Of a stretch of 64,000 nucleotides of DNA, positions 1 through 8,273 are shown piece after piece. Below the pieces are notes generated by a model. The model did no database searches and was not told where the DNA came from. It saw only the letters and a list, made by a program, of their open reading frames with translations. This stretch comes from Haloplanus ruber (lineage in GTDB: Archaea > Halobacteriota > Halobacteria > Halobacteriales > Haloferacaceae). A program made the position numbers and the translations under genes. Location: assembly GCF_024494725.1 (NCBI RefSeq), contig NZ_JANHDK010000002.1, forward strand, positions 62,001-126,000. Reading direction: 5' to 3'. The stretch's first letter is position 1, and every line of letters starts with the position of its first letter.

Positions 1-277
1 ATTCGGCGGTCTCTGCTTCGACGATCGATTCGCCGTCCTCGACGAAGCGGGCGGCGCGAACGCGAAGCTTGCTCGGCGGGTTGTTCCGGCCCTGCGCCCA
101 GATCGCCTCGTTGATGTCCGGATCGAGGCGGACCTCGTTCTCGTCGACCTTGAAGTGTTTCGCGAGGTGTTCGCGGACGATGGTCATCGCCCGGTCGGCA
201 CGCTCGGTCGACGGTTCCGCCCGGGCGTCGCGGAGCGGGACGGTGACGACGCGCTCCTCGAAGTCGTTGGCGCTCAT
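1..277 (-). CDS. rpl31e: 50S ribosomal protein L31e (3' end cut by window)
   Basis: Archaeal/eukaryotic-type large-subunit protein L31e, which sits near the peptide exit tunnel. Read from the ATG at 277 the protein opens MSANDFEERVVTVPLRDA and contains the family-typical HFKVDENEVRLDPDINEAIW stretch. Ninety-two codons are visible without a stop, so the end lies just left of the window; the family is about 90-95 residues, so almost the whole gene is here. The ATG directly follows the TAG of rpl39e, showing a tight two-gene ribosomal operon. In related archaea this pair is followed by the gene for aIF6 (established knowledge; not visible here). Confidence 0.95.
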   Translation of the reverse strand, partial: MSANDFEERVVTVPLRDARAEPSTERADRAMTIVREHLAKHFKVDENEVRLDPDINEAIWAQGRNNPPSKLRVRAARFVEDGESIVEAETAE

Positions 278-430
278 CTATTCGTCCGTGTCGTTCCGGC
301 GCCAGTTGCGGCGCTTCGGGTTGCGGGTGACCTGTCGGTCCGTCTTGAGCATGACCCACGCAGGGACGCGGCTGTTCTGGTTCTCAAGTTTGGCGAGTCG
401 CTTCTTTTTCGCCTTCGATTTCTTACCCAT
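278..430 (-). CDS. rpl39e: 50S ribosomal protein L39e
   Basis: Fifty-residue, very basic protein beginning [18 protein letters not shown] and ending in WRRNDTDE, a full-length match in size and composition to L39e, a small exit-tunnel protein of the large ribosomal subunit. It is the first gene of the rpl39e-rpl31e operon; its TAG stop touches the ATG of rpl31e. An A/T-rich element about 30 bp upstream of the ATG is the probable promoter. The very high lysine/arginine content contrasts with the acidic proteins around it, as expected for an RNA-binding ribosomal protein. Confidence 0.96.
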   Translation of the reverse strand: MGKKSKAKKKRLAKLENQNSRVPAWVMLKTDRQVTRNPKRRNWRRNDTDE

Positions 431-455
431 AGTGCCCTTGTCTACCCCGTCGCCG

Positions 456-464
456 CATAAAATC
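456..464 (-). promoter_or_regulatory. Probable TATA box of the rpl39e-rpl31e operon
   Basis: On the minus strand the sequence reads GATTTTATG, centred about 30 bp before the rpl39e ATG. It is the only A/T-rich patch in a G/C-rich gap. This spacing predicts a transcript with a leader of only a few bases, as is common in haloarchaea. Confidence 0.55.
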
Positions 465-637
465 TTGTTCTTTCGGGCGTCGGCCGGGAGGCGGGCCTCG
501 CCTCGGCGCTCTCATTCGACACGACGGCAAAACGGTAGCCCGGAAATCGACACGCCCGCCCCGACAGCTATCGGTGTTGCCGGCGAAAGGCCCGCCGGAC
601 CAAAGACTGAAACTCCTCAGCACCCTCCGTGTGAGCC

Positions 638-1657
638 GTGAAAGCCTACGAAGTACAGGAGTTCTCGAGTGACTACTCCGGAATCGTCGACGTCGAACGC
701 GACCAGCCAGAACCAGCGGCTGACGAGGCACTCGTCGAGATCCGAGCTACCTCGCTCAACTACCGCGACCTGGCGATTGCCAACGAGAACCTCGAATATC
801 CCGGCGTCGAACTGCCGGTCGTCCCGCTGTCCGATGGGGCCGGCGAGGTGACTGCGGTCGGCGAAGACGTCCAGCGCCTCTCGAAAGGTGACCGCGTCGT
901 GACCCCTTTCGCGCCCGACTGGATCGACGGCCCAGTCGCGTCGGAAAAGATTGCACGGACGTCCGGTGGCAACGTCGACGGCGCCCTCGCGGAGTACGCG
1001 ACGTTCCCGGCCGACAGCCTCGCACGCCTCCCTGACACCCTCTCGTACGAACAGGGAGCCACGCTGCCCTGCGCCGGATTGACTGCGTGGCGTGAACTGC
1101 ACGAAGAGGGTGATCTGACCGCCGACGAGACGGTGCTGGTACTGGGTACCGGCGGCGTCTCCACGTTCGCGCTACAGTTCGCGACGATGCGGGGCGCCGA
1201 CGTGTTCGTCACCTCGTCGAGCGACGAGAAGTTGGAACGCGCCCGCGAACTCGGGGCGGCGTGGACTCTCAACTACGAGGAAACCCCCGAGTGGGGCAAG
1301 GCCGTTCGGGAGGAGACCGGCGGCGTCGACCACGTCGTCGAGGTCGGTGGCTCCGGAACCCTCCAGAAATCACTGAACGCGACCTGTTTCGGCGGGCACG
1401 TCCACCTGATCGGCGTCCTCTCCGGGCCGGAAGGGCGAGTCGATCCAAGCCCCATTCTGACCAAGAGGCTGACAGTCAAGGGATCGCTGGGCGTCGGCAG
1501 TCGCGCGATGGTCGACCGTATGACCAGCGCAATCGAAGCCGCGGGCCTCGATCCGGTCGTCGACCGCACGTTCGCGGCGACAGACATTCGCGAGGCCTAT
1601 CGGTACGTCGCGGGCGGCAACCACCAAGGGAAGGTCGTCGTGTCGGTCGCCCCGTAG
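638..1657 (+). CDS. Zinc-independent medium-chain alcohol dehydrogenase / quinone oxidoreductase family protein
   Basis: A 339-residue NAD(P)-dependent oxidoreductase of the medium-chain dehydrogenase/reductase (MDR) superfamily. The N-terminal GroES-like domain contains SLNYRDLAIA, and the Rossmann domain carries VLVLGTGGVSTFALQFA, a nucleotide-binding GxGxxxxxA-type loop. I see no structural-zinc cysteine cluster, which favours the quinone-oxidoreductase-like branch. The GTG start gives MKAYEVQEF, a typical MDR beginning. The substrate cannot be inferred. The gene is transcribed divergently from the ribosomal operon and stands alone. Confidence 0.85.
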   Translation: MKAYEVQEFSSDYSGIVDVERDQPEPAADEALVEIRATSLNYRDLAIANENLEYPGVELPVVPLSDGAGEVTAVGEDVQRLSKGDRVVTPFAPDWIDGPVASEKIARTSGGNVDGALAEYATFPADSLARLPDTLSYEQGATLPCAGLTAWRELHEEGDLTADETVLVLGTGGVSTFALQFATMRGADVFVTSSSDEKLERARELGAAWTLNYEETPEWGKAVREETGGVDHVVEVGGSGTLQKSLNATCFGGHVHLIGVLSGPEGRVDPSPILTKRLTVKGSLGVGSRAMVDRMTSAIEAAGLDPVVDRTFAATDIREAYRYVAGGNHQGKVVVSVAP

Positions 1658-2060
1658 ACGGGCGCATCGTGAGTCGATAGCGCCGACGGCGATTCGTGGC
1701 TCTGGTAGACATTCGATATCGCAGTATGCGATTTATTTGGGGCGGATGGAGGTCGACGCGGTGGTCGCCCGTAGTCAGCGTGTACAAGCCGAGTCCGATT
1801 CCTGCGGTCGCGCGCCCATCGTCTTGCACCCCCCAGCCAGACGTGGTGGGGGGTCCCGACCGAGCGTCACGGACCGATCAGCAGTAGTGAACCCGAACGC
1901 CCCACCGACGGCATCCGTGAGCCTCGATAAATCACATATCGCGATACAAAATCGGTGCCGCCTGATACGGCAGATTCATCCCGTGAATCGTCAGCAGTCG
2001 TGGCGGTTCCTCCTCAATACCACCCGGTCGGCAGCAGTGAGTTCGAATCGATCACCGGTC
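1658..2060. other. 403-bp intergenic region without a convincing gene
   Basis: Reading frames here have atypical codon use and no recognisable protein. The region holds a hairpin (1828-1854), the inverted repeat ATCGCA-GTA-TGCGAT at 1718-1732 and the perfect palindrome TATCGCGATA at 1937-1946, both in A/T-rich context. The last two resemble operator half-sites but lie at the 3' ends of both flanking genes, so they may be decayed remnants. Nothing else was seen. Confidence 0.6.
1828..1854. repeat. Inverted repeat, 8-bp arms
   Basis: ACCCCCCA at 1828-1835 and TGGGGGGT at 1847-1854 are perfect complements separated by 11 bases. It lies 170 bp after the dehydrogenase stop. There is no following T-run, so it is not a classical terminator; function unknown. 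Confidence 0.6.
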
Positions 2061-2381
2061 TTAGTCGATGAGGAGTTCGGGTGTGACGAGTAAGATTACG
2101 AGCATGCTCACCACTACGACGAGTGCCGTGAGCCGCAAGACGCCAGCGGCCCGTCGTCGAGGTTTCGGCAGGGACTCGGCAATGCCGGAGAGGGCCATCC
2201 CGGCGCTCAAAAGCAGTTCAGCATAGAACGGTGTCGCCCCTTCGACAATGACGTAGTACCCTTGCTGCCCCGCCAGCAGAAGTGCGCCACAGAGGTAAAC
2301 CAATCCAAGACCTCTGGAGGGTTCGCCGAACACGGTTTCGTCGATAAGAGAGGGCATCAAGCGTATCGTCTCCCGCGACAT
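2061..2381 (-). CDS. Small membrane protein of unknown function
   Basis: About 106 residues from the chosen ATG (MSRETIRLMPSLIDETVF). Three hydrophobic stretches (around GLVYLCGALLLAG, FYAELLLSAGMALSG and LTALVVVVSMLVILLV) suggest three membrane helices, with a basic PKPRRR loop before the last. The reading frame stays open further upstream, but that part (RPTYTRLGGRYVNPRHIC) looks non-coding. A second in-frame ATG at 2357 is an alternative start. I do not recognise the family. Confidence 0.55.
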   Translation of the reverse strand: MSRETIRLMPSLIDETVFGEPSRGLGLVYLCGALLLAGQQGYYVIVEGATPFYAELLLSAGMALSGIAESLPKPRRRAAGVLRLTALVVVVSMLVILLVTPELLID

Positions 2382-2615
2382 GCAAATGTGGCGGGGATTC
2401 ACGTACCTACCACCGAGACGGGTATAGGTTGGTCGTGGAACGATGCTGATGGCGGTAACCGACTCGCGCCCGATAGCTCGCACGGCTACTGAAACGTCTC
2501 TCGGAGCCGGTATCGTCCCGATAGGTAGTATGCAGGTTCATGCTAACGGGGGGAATTGGGTAGCCTCGAACCTGTGCGGTATTCCCTATCTTCGGAACAC
2601 GCCGGTGTCGCGCGG

Positions 2616-3167
2616 CTACAGCGGGAATCGGTCGACCGTCTCGTAGACGGGGCCGTCGTCGGTGAGCGTACTCTCCGTGAGTCGAACCTCGCGCACCTCG
2701 ACGGCCCCGATTTCGGGATCGGCGTCCTCGATGAGTCGCTGGACGGCCGCCTTCCCCCGGGCGTCGTCCATCCGGGCGAGGGTCACGTGGGGCGTGAAGT
2801 CGTGGTCGGCGGGGTCGAATCCGATGGCCGTCGTTTCACGCTCGACCGCCTCGTGGAGGCGGGTGAGTTCGGCGCCACCGCGGCGGACGCCAGCCCAGAC
2901 GACGCTGATGTACTCGGGGGAAGGGAAGACGCCGTAGCCGCCGAGCGACAGGGTAAATGGGTCGACGCCGGCGTCGTCGACGGCAGTCGTCAGAGCGGCC
3001 GTGAGAGCGTCCCGTCGGTCGGGGGCAACCTCGCCGAGGAACGCGAGGGTGACGTGGGCGTTCTCGGGGTCGACGAGGCGGAGGCTGCCGGCGTCGGGCA
3101 GGCGGTCCTGTGCGGCTGCGACCCCCTCGGATAGTGGGTCGACGTCGACACTGACGAACAGTCGCAT
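2616..3167 (-). CDS. thpR: RNA 2',3'-cyclic phosphodiesterase (LigT/ThpR family)
   Basis: A 183-residue 2H phosphoesterase that hydrolyses 2',3'-cyclic phosphate ends of RNA; in archaea the family is linked to tRNA-intron processing (established for the family). The two catalytic HxT motifs are clear: HVTLAF near residue 39 and HVTLAR near residue 127. The opening MRLFVSVDVD matches the usual MRxFvAIdl start. Length is normal. Two spliced tRNA genes elsewhere in this window give a plausible substrate context, but there is no operon link. Confidence 0.9.
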   Translation of the reverse strand: MRLFVSVDVDPLSEGVAAAQDRLPDAGSLRLVDPENAHVTLAFLGEVAPDRRDALTAALTTAVDDAGVDPFTLSLGGYGVFPSPEYISVVWAGVRRGGAELTRLHEAVERETTAIGFDPADHDFTPHVTLARMDDARGKAAVQRLIEDADPEIGAVEVREVRLTESTLTDDGPVYETVDRFPL

Positions 3168-3247
3168 AGCGGGCGGTCACCGCGCCGAGGACGTAAGTGC
3201 TGGCCCGTGACGCAGGCCTTAACCGCCCCGATATCCAAGCGAACGGT

Positions 3248-3979
3248 ATGGACGACGAGCGACCCCATCGCTTCTCGGAGGGACAGGGGTTCGACGAGGA
3301 GTACGAGGAGTTCTCGCTCGATCCGCCGGAGCTGTCGGTCGATCCGGCCGAGGTCGACCCGGTGGACTCGCGGGTGCTGACGGATATCCTCGACGAGCGT
3401 AGCGTCGGGAGCGACCAGGTCGACGCCGAGCAACTGGTCGACGTCGGACTCTCCTATATGGGCATCAACCGCTTCGAGGAGGCGACCGGGACGTTCGAGC
3501 GCGCAGCGCAGTTCGCGACGGACGACCGGATCGAACAGGAGGCGTGGGTGAACAAGGGCGCAGCCCACGCCGAACTCGAGGAGTACGACGAGGCCATCGG
3601 CGCCTACCAGGAGGCCCTCGACATCGACGAGGATTCCGAACACGCTGCCACGGCCCACACGAACCTGGCGTACGCCCTCTGGGAGTGGGGACGGACCGAG
3701 CAGGCGCTGGAACACGCGGAACGCGCCGTCGAGGTCGACCCTCGGTTCGGACAGGCGTGGTACAACCGCGGATTCTTCCTGTCGGAGCGGGGCCTCCACG
3801 AGAGCGCCGTGGACTGTTTCGACAACGCGATCCGACTGGGGATGCGCAACGCCTCGGTGCTGGAGGAGAAGGCACGAGCCTTAGAGGAACTCGGCCAGGA
3901 TGAAGAGGCCGAGCGAGTCCAAGAGCAGGCGGCGGAGCTTCGCGAGGAGGCTGAGCGCGAACTGGTCGAGGACCAGTAG
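3248..3979 (+). CDS. TPR-repeat protein
   Basis: A 243-residue soluble, acidic protein. After an acidic N-terminal tail of about 55 residues come at least four tetratricopeptide repeats, for example GLSYMGINRFEEATGTFERA, WVNKGAAHAELEEYDEAIGA and AWYNRGFFLSERGLHES, ending in a charged helix (EERAQEQAAELREEAER-like). TPR arrays act as protein-interaction scaffolds; the partner is unknown. ATG at 3248 is preferred over a longer GTG/TTG reading because the upstream residues look non-coding. The DUF424 gene follows 1 bp after the stop, suggesting one transcript. Confidence 0.85.
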   Translation: MDDERPHRFSEGQGFDEEYEEFSLDPPELSVDPAEVDPVDSRVLTDILDERSVGSDQVDAEQLVDVGLSYMGINRFEEATGTFERAAQFATDDRIEQEAWVNKGAAHAELEEYDEAIGAYQEALDIDEDSEHAATAHTNLAYALWEWGRTEQALEHAERAVEVDPRFGQAWYNRGFFLSERGLHESAVDCFDNAIRLGMRNASVLEEKARALEELGQDEEAERVQEQAAELREEAERELVEDQ

Positions 3980-3980
3980 G

Positions 3981-4271
3981 ATGCTGATCCGCGAACGCGA
4001 CACCCCCGAGGGACTCCTCGTCGCGGTGTGTGACGACGGGTGTCTCGGCGAAACCTACGCCGACGACGAGGTGTCGCTGACGGTGACCGAGAAGTTCTAC
4101 GGCGGCGAAACCGGTGACGCCGATGACGTGGTAGACGCGCTGACGCGGGCGTCGGTGGCGAACCTCGTCGGCGAGCGCTGTGTCCGTGTCGCCATCGACG
4201 CCGGCCTCGTCGACGAGGAGAACGTCCTCGAACTGGACGGCACGCGCCACGCCCAGTTGCTCTGGCTCTAG
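3981..4271 (+). CDS. DUF424 family protein
   Basis: A 96-residue protein matching archaeal DUF424: it opens MLIRERDTPEGLLVAVCDD and has EKFYGGE and an alternating strand/helix pattern. The family is conserved across archaea, often next to translation genes, with no assigned activity. The ATG lies 1 bp after the stop of the TPR gene, so the two are probably co-transcribed. The stop overlaps that of the convergent lipoprotein gene: CTAG at 4268-4271 reads as TAG on both strands. Confidence 0.82.
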   Translation: MLIRERDTPEGLLVAVCDDGCLGETYADDEVSLTVTEKFYGGETGDADDVVDALTRASVANLVGERCVRVAIDAGLVDEENVLELDGTRHAQLLWL

Positions 4272-4939
4272 CCGACCATCGAGCTTTCGAGCGTCTGAAT
4301 CTCCGAGACGGAACCGATTTCGACGTAATGGGTCTCGCCTCCCTTGCCTGTCGGCCGGATCTCGAGCCAGTAGGACTGCTCCGGATCGAGATCGAACACT
4401 ACCGCGCCGGCTGCCGACTGGCCGGCCGAGAGCGTCGTCGTGGCGATGGGCTGGGTGTCCAGTCGGTCGTCGTCGTCGACCTTCGGCGTCGCTTCCTCGT
4501 CGATATACCGAATCTGCTCGTCGTTGCTGGCGACGAAGGAGTTGGGGGGAAAGGAGATGGCCGAGTCCTGTGGGTTCCCGAACTCCAGGAGGACGATTAC
4601 GAAGGTTCCATCGGCGGTCGCCGGGTTGGCGCTGCTGCCGAGGCTGTCGGCGCGGTAGAAGTCGATGAAACGATAGTTGATTCGGCCTCCGTCGCCTCCC
4701 ACGACGAACGACTCGTCAAGTTCGTGGGTGGGACCGCCAGGGCCGGTCGCCGGCGTAGCGGTCGGCTCGGCCGTCTCCGTCGGCGTCGCCGTGGCGGTGG
4801 CCGTTGGTTCCGGCGTCGCCGTCGCCGTGGCGGTCGGCTCTGCCGTCCCCGTCGGCGTACTCTCCGAGTTGCCGCTACACCCTGCGAGCAGTCCCGTCGC
4901 GAGCGCTCCACAGATCCCCAGGACCCGTCGGCGTTGCAT
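4268..4939 (-). CDS. Tat-exported lipoprotein with Thr/Pro-rich linker and DUF4352-like domain
   Basis: A 223-residue predicted lipoprotein. A twin-arginine signal (MQRRRVLGICG) is followed by the lipobox LLAGC. Next is a low-complexity Thr-Ala-Pro-Glu linker (repeats of TATATP, about residues 28-66), then a folded domain with alternating strands (FVIVLLEFGNPQDSAISFPP, AGAVVFDLDP) of the kind seen in DUF4352-type immunoglobulin-like extracellular proteins. It would be anchored on the outer face of the membrane. Substrate or partner unknown. The start at 4939 gives a canonical signal peptide; upstream in-frame residues are Arg-rich and look non-coding. Confidence 0.8.
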   Translation of the reverse strand: MQRRRVLGICGALATGLLAGCSGNSESTPTGTAEPTATATATPEPTATATATPTETAEPTATPATGPGGPTHELDESFVVGGDGGRINYRFIDFYRADSLGSSANPATADGTFVIVLLEFGNPQDSAISFPPNSFVASNDEQIRYIDEEATPKVDDDDRLDTQPIATTTLSAGQSAAGAVVFDLDPEQSYWLEIRPTGKGGETHYVEIGSVSEIQTLESSMVG

Positions 4940-5061
4940 AGTGGTACGTGAACGAAGGGGACGCGTAAAGAAGCTGGTGGGTCGGTAGGGTAACCGGGCA
5001 CGGTTGCGGCGGGGGTGAGACACCGAAGGGGTGTTATCCCTCCGGATCGTACGTTCTAGCG

Positions 5062-6339
5062 ATGGGAGTCCAGGAATCGTATCCAATCGACGTGGAGGCC
5101 ATCCGGGCCGATTTCCCGATCCTCGACCGCCTGGTCGGGGGCGACGTGGAGACGCCCGGACAGGGTCCCGACGACGACACGCCCCTCTATTATCTGGACA
5201 ACGCCGCGACGAGCCACACGCCGGAGCAGGTAGTCGAGGCGATCAGCGACTACTACCGCGGCTACAACGCTAACGTCCACCGGGGCATCCACCAGCTGAG
5301 CCAAGAGGCGAGCGTGGCCTACGAGGAGGCCCACGACACCGTCGCCGACTTTATCGGCGCGGCGGGTCGCGAGGAAATCGTCTTTACGAAAAACACGACC
5401 GAGGCGGAGAACCTCGTCGCCTACGCGTGGGGACTGACCGAACTCGGCCCTGATGATTCCGTCGTCCTCTCGGAGATGGAACACCACGCGTCGCTGGTGA
5501 CGTGGCAACAGATCGCCAAGCGAACCGGAGCGGAGGTGCGGTACATCCGCGTCGACGACGACGGCTACCTCGATATGGACCACGCCGCCGAGTTGATCGA
5601 CGACTCGACGGCGATGGTGTCGGTGGTCCACGTTTCGAACACGCTGGGGACCGTGAACCCGGTGGCCGACCTGGCCGACTTGGCTCACGACCACGACGCC
5701 CTGATCTTCGTCGACGGCGCCCAGTCGGCACCGACACGCCCGGTCGACGTGGAGGCGATGGACGCCGACTTCTTCGCGTTCTCCGGCCACAAGATGTGTG
5801 GCCCGACCGGGATCGGCGCACTCTACGGCAAGGAGGCGATACTCGAATCGATGCAGCCGTACCTGTACGGCGGCGACATGATCCGACGGGTCACCTACGA
5901 GGAGTCGACGTGGGAGGACCTCCCCTGGAAGTTCGAGGCAGGCACCCCCTCTATCGCGCAGGGAATCGCCTTCGCCGCTGCCGTCGACTACATGGAGGAA
6001 ATCGGCATGGACGCCGTCCAGGCCCACGAGGAACTGCTCGCCGAGTACGCCTACGACCGCCTGAGTGAGTTCGATGGCGTCGACATCTACGGTCCCCCGG
6101 GCGACGACCGGGGTGGTCTCGTCGCGTTCAACGTCGAGGGCGTCCACGCCCACGACCTCTCCAGCATCGTCAACGATCACGGCGTGGCGATCCGGGCCGG
6201 CGATCACTGCACCCAGCCGCTCCACGACAAGTTGGGAATCGCCGCCTCCGCACGAGCCTCCTTCTACGTCTACAACACCCGCGAGGAGATCGACGAACTG
6301 ATCGATGCGGTCACCGACGCCCGCGACCTGTTCGCCTGA
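5062..6339 (+). CDS. sufS: Cysteine desulfurase SufS (class V aminotransferase)
   Basis: A 425-residue PLP enzyme that takes sulfur from L-cysteine for Fe-S cluster assembly. Visible family features: YYLDNAATSHTPEQV near the N-terminus, VHRGIHQLS, FTKNTTEAENLVAYAWG, SEMEHHASLV, and the PLP-lysine region FSGHKMCGPTGIGALYG. The active-site cysteine region RAGDHCTQPLH lies near the C-terminus. These are signatures of the SufS/CsdA group. The gene stands alone here; sufBCD is not in the window. Confidence 0.94.
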   Translation: MGVQESYPIDVEAIRADFPILDRLVGGDVETPGQGPDDDTPLYYLDNAATSHTPEQVVEAISDYYRGYNANVHRGIHQLSQEASVAYEEAHDTVADFIGAAGREEIVFTKNTTEAENLVAYAWGLTELGPDDSVVLSEMEHHASLVTWQQIAKRTGAEVRYIRVDDDGYLDMDHAAELIDDSTAMVSVVHVSNTLGTVNPVADLADLAHDHDALIFVDGAQSAPTRPVDVEAMDADFFAFSGHKMCGPTGIGALYGKEAILESMQPYLYGGDMIRRVTYEESTWEDLPWKFEAGTPSIAQGIAFAAAVDYMEEIGMDAVQAHEELLAEYAYDRLSEFDGVDIYGPPGDDRGGLVAFNVEGVHAHDLSSIVNDHGVAIRAGDHCTQPLHDKLGIAASARASFYVYNTREEIDELIDAVTDARDLFA

Positions 6340-6414
6340 GTCGGCCGTCCCCGGCAGTATCGGCCGTGATATTTTGAGGCGTTCCATTATGAACCGAAGG
6401 CGCAAGAAGCAGGT

Positions 6415-8106
6415 ATGCGTAGCCTCGTTGACGGAGAATCGATCGGCACGGACGCGACACCCGAAGAGTTGGCGACTGAACTGGGGCTGACCGAATCGGA
6501 GATTGCGTGGCGAAAGGAGTTCGTCGGGTTCACCGACGACGACGCCGACCGGCTGGCGTCTCTCGACAAACTCGTCGAGTCGCGCGAGGCGGAGCTCATC
6601 GACGCCTTCGTCGAACCGATCTACGGCCACGACCGGACCCAGGAGATCTTCGACCGGTCACCGCGTGACGACGACGCCTTCCGGAAGCTTATCGGAGGCT
6701 ACCTTCGGACGCTGACCAGCGGGGAGTACGACCGCGAGCACTTCAAACACCGGACGCGGATCGGCAATCTCCACGACCGGCTGGACATGCCGCTTCACTA
6801 CTTCGGCGGGATGTTCGGCAACCTGCTCAACATCGTCCTCGACGAACTCGCGACGATGACCGTCGAGGACGCGACGGCGGACCTCCCCGAGGAACACCGT
6901 GACGACGTGGCCGCGGCGATCGAGGACGGGTTCGAGACCGCGAAGTCGGCGGTCCGAGGGACGAACCTCGACATGCAGGTGGTCAACGACACCTACCTCC
7001 ACTCACACTCGCGACAGTTGCGTAGCGAGATCGAGGCGTCACGCGAACTGCGCGAGGAGATCGCCGGATCTATCGACGAGGTGCAGACGGAGGCCGCGAG
7101 CGTCACCGAGCGGATGACGAACGTCGACCAGATCGTCGGCCAGCAGTCCGAGCGGACGACCGATCTGTCGGCGGAGATTGCGGACCTGAGCGCCACGATC
7201 GAGGAAATCGCCGCGACGACCGACGACGTGGCCGACACCAGCGGGACGGCCCGGGAGGCCGCGGCCGCCGGCAACGAGGCCGCGGAGTCTGCGATGGACA
7301 CCATGGGACGCGTCGAAACCAAGCAGGAGGACATCGGTGACGACGTGGACGAACTCGTCGACGCCATCGACGAAGTCGAAGGCATCGTCGAGGTGATCAA
7401 CGACATCGCGGACCAGACGAACATCCTCGCGTTGAACGCGTCGATAGAGGCGGCACGGGCCGGCGAGGCAGGCGAGGGGTTCGCCGTCGTCGCGAGCGAA
7501 GTCAAGAGCCTGGCGGAGGACACCCAAGAGCAGGCGGGCCGGGTCGAGGAGATCATCGCCGAAGTGACCCAGCACATCGACCGGACGGCACGAAGTCTCG
7601 ACGAGGCCGACGAGGCCGTCGACCGTGGTGCCTCGCGGGTCGGCGAGACGCGGGACGCCTTAGAGCGCATCGTCGACGCCGTCGACGAGGTGGCGACGGG
7701 CATCGAGGAAGTCGCGGCCGCCACCGACGAACAGGCCGCGACGAGCGCGGAGCTCTCCGAGATGGTCGACGAAATCGCCGCCAACGCCGACGAAATGACC
7801 GAGGAAGCCGACAGCGTCCTGCAGAGCGTCCGCTCACAGTCGCGTCAGCTCACGGTCATCGACGACGCCGTCGGCGACCTTGCCTCGGCCGAGGGGATCG
7901 AGATGACCGCGGTGACCGACGCCACACGGACGCGAACGGAGTCGTCGGTCGACGGCGGACACGACGCCACGACCGACGGTGGCAGCCCTGTCGCCGCGGA
8001 CCGCCGGGCTGACCTGCCCGACAGCATCCCGGACGCGGTGATCGAGGAACTCGACGAGGAGCAGCTTCGGGAGATTGCTCGGGGCGACGCGGATCGGCCG
8101 TTCTGA
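6415..8106 (+). CDS. hemAT: HemAT-type globin-coupled methyl-accepting transducer
   Basis: A 563-residue soluble chemotaxis transducer with no membrane segments. Residues about 20-190 form a protoglobin sensor domain; the proximal heme ligand is probably His120 in the motif RIGNLH, with [15 protein letters not shown] and [10 protein letters not shown] as flanking family signatures. The C-terminal half is a long coiled-coil MCP signalling domain whose hairpin tip contains [20 protein letters not shown]. Glu/Gln pairs such as EDTQEQA are candidate methylation sites. Known HemAT proteins sense O2 and steer aerotaxis through CheA/CheW; none of those partners is here. The residues after the proximal His read LDM rather than the more usual IGL. 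Confidence 0.9.
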   Translation: MRSLVDGESIGTDATPEELATELGLTESEIAWRKEFVGFTDDDADRLASLDKLVESREAELIDAFVEPIYGHDRTQEIFDRSPRDDDAFRKLIGGYLRTLTSGEYDREHFKHRTRIGNLHDRLDMPLHYFGGMFGNLLNIVLDELATMTVEDATADLPEEHRDDVAAAIEDGFETAKSAVRGTNLDMQVVNDTYLHSHSRQLRSEIEASRELREEIAGSIDEVQTEAASVTERMTNVDQIVGQQSERTTDLSAEIADLSATIEEIAATTDDVADTSGTAREAAAAGNEAAESAMDTMGRVETKQEDIGDDVDELVDAIDEVEGIVEVINDIADQTNILALNASIEAARAGEAGEGFAVVASEVKSLAEDTQEQAGRVEEIIAEVTQHIDRTARSLDEADEAVDRGASRVGETRDALERIVDAVDEVATGIEEVAAATDEQAATSAELSEMVDEIAANADEMTEEADSVLQSVRSQSRQLTVIDDAVGDLASAEGIEMTAVTDATRTRTESSVDGGHDATTDGGSPVAADRRADLPDSIPDAVIEELDEEQLREIARGDADRPF

Positions 8107-8273
8107 GGGCTGCTGGCGATCCGGGGCTGCGTGACGTTTGTCTTGGTGTCGCGAACGAACAGCGCACAGCGAACGCTCGCGGGGTCAGGGTCTCGATAAA
8201 AGCGTAGGGTTTGATCGAAGGACTAGACGACTCGCGGTCGCAGGGGTCGACGGAAGCGGGCTGGTGGCCGAGC

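Noticed and set aside
1737-2093. 118-codon frame in the 1.7-2.1 kb gap
   Set aside because: Codon use and composition are unlike neighbouring genes, no domain is seen, and it spans the palindromes; treated as non-coding.
4710-4860. Tandem GGCGTCGCCGTCG-like repeats
   Set aside because: They are the coding sequence of the Thr/Ala/Pro linker in the lipoprotein; low-complexity coding, not a regulatory repeat.
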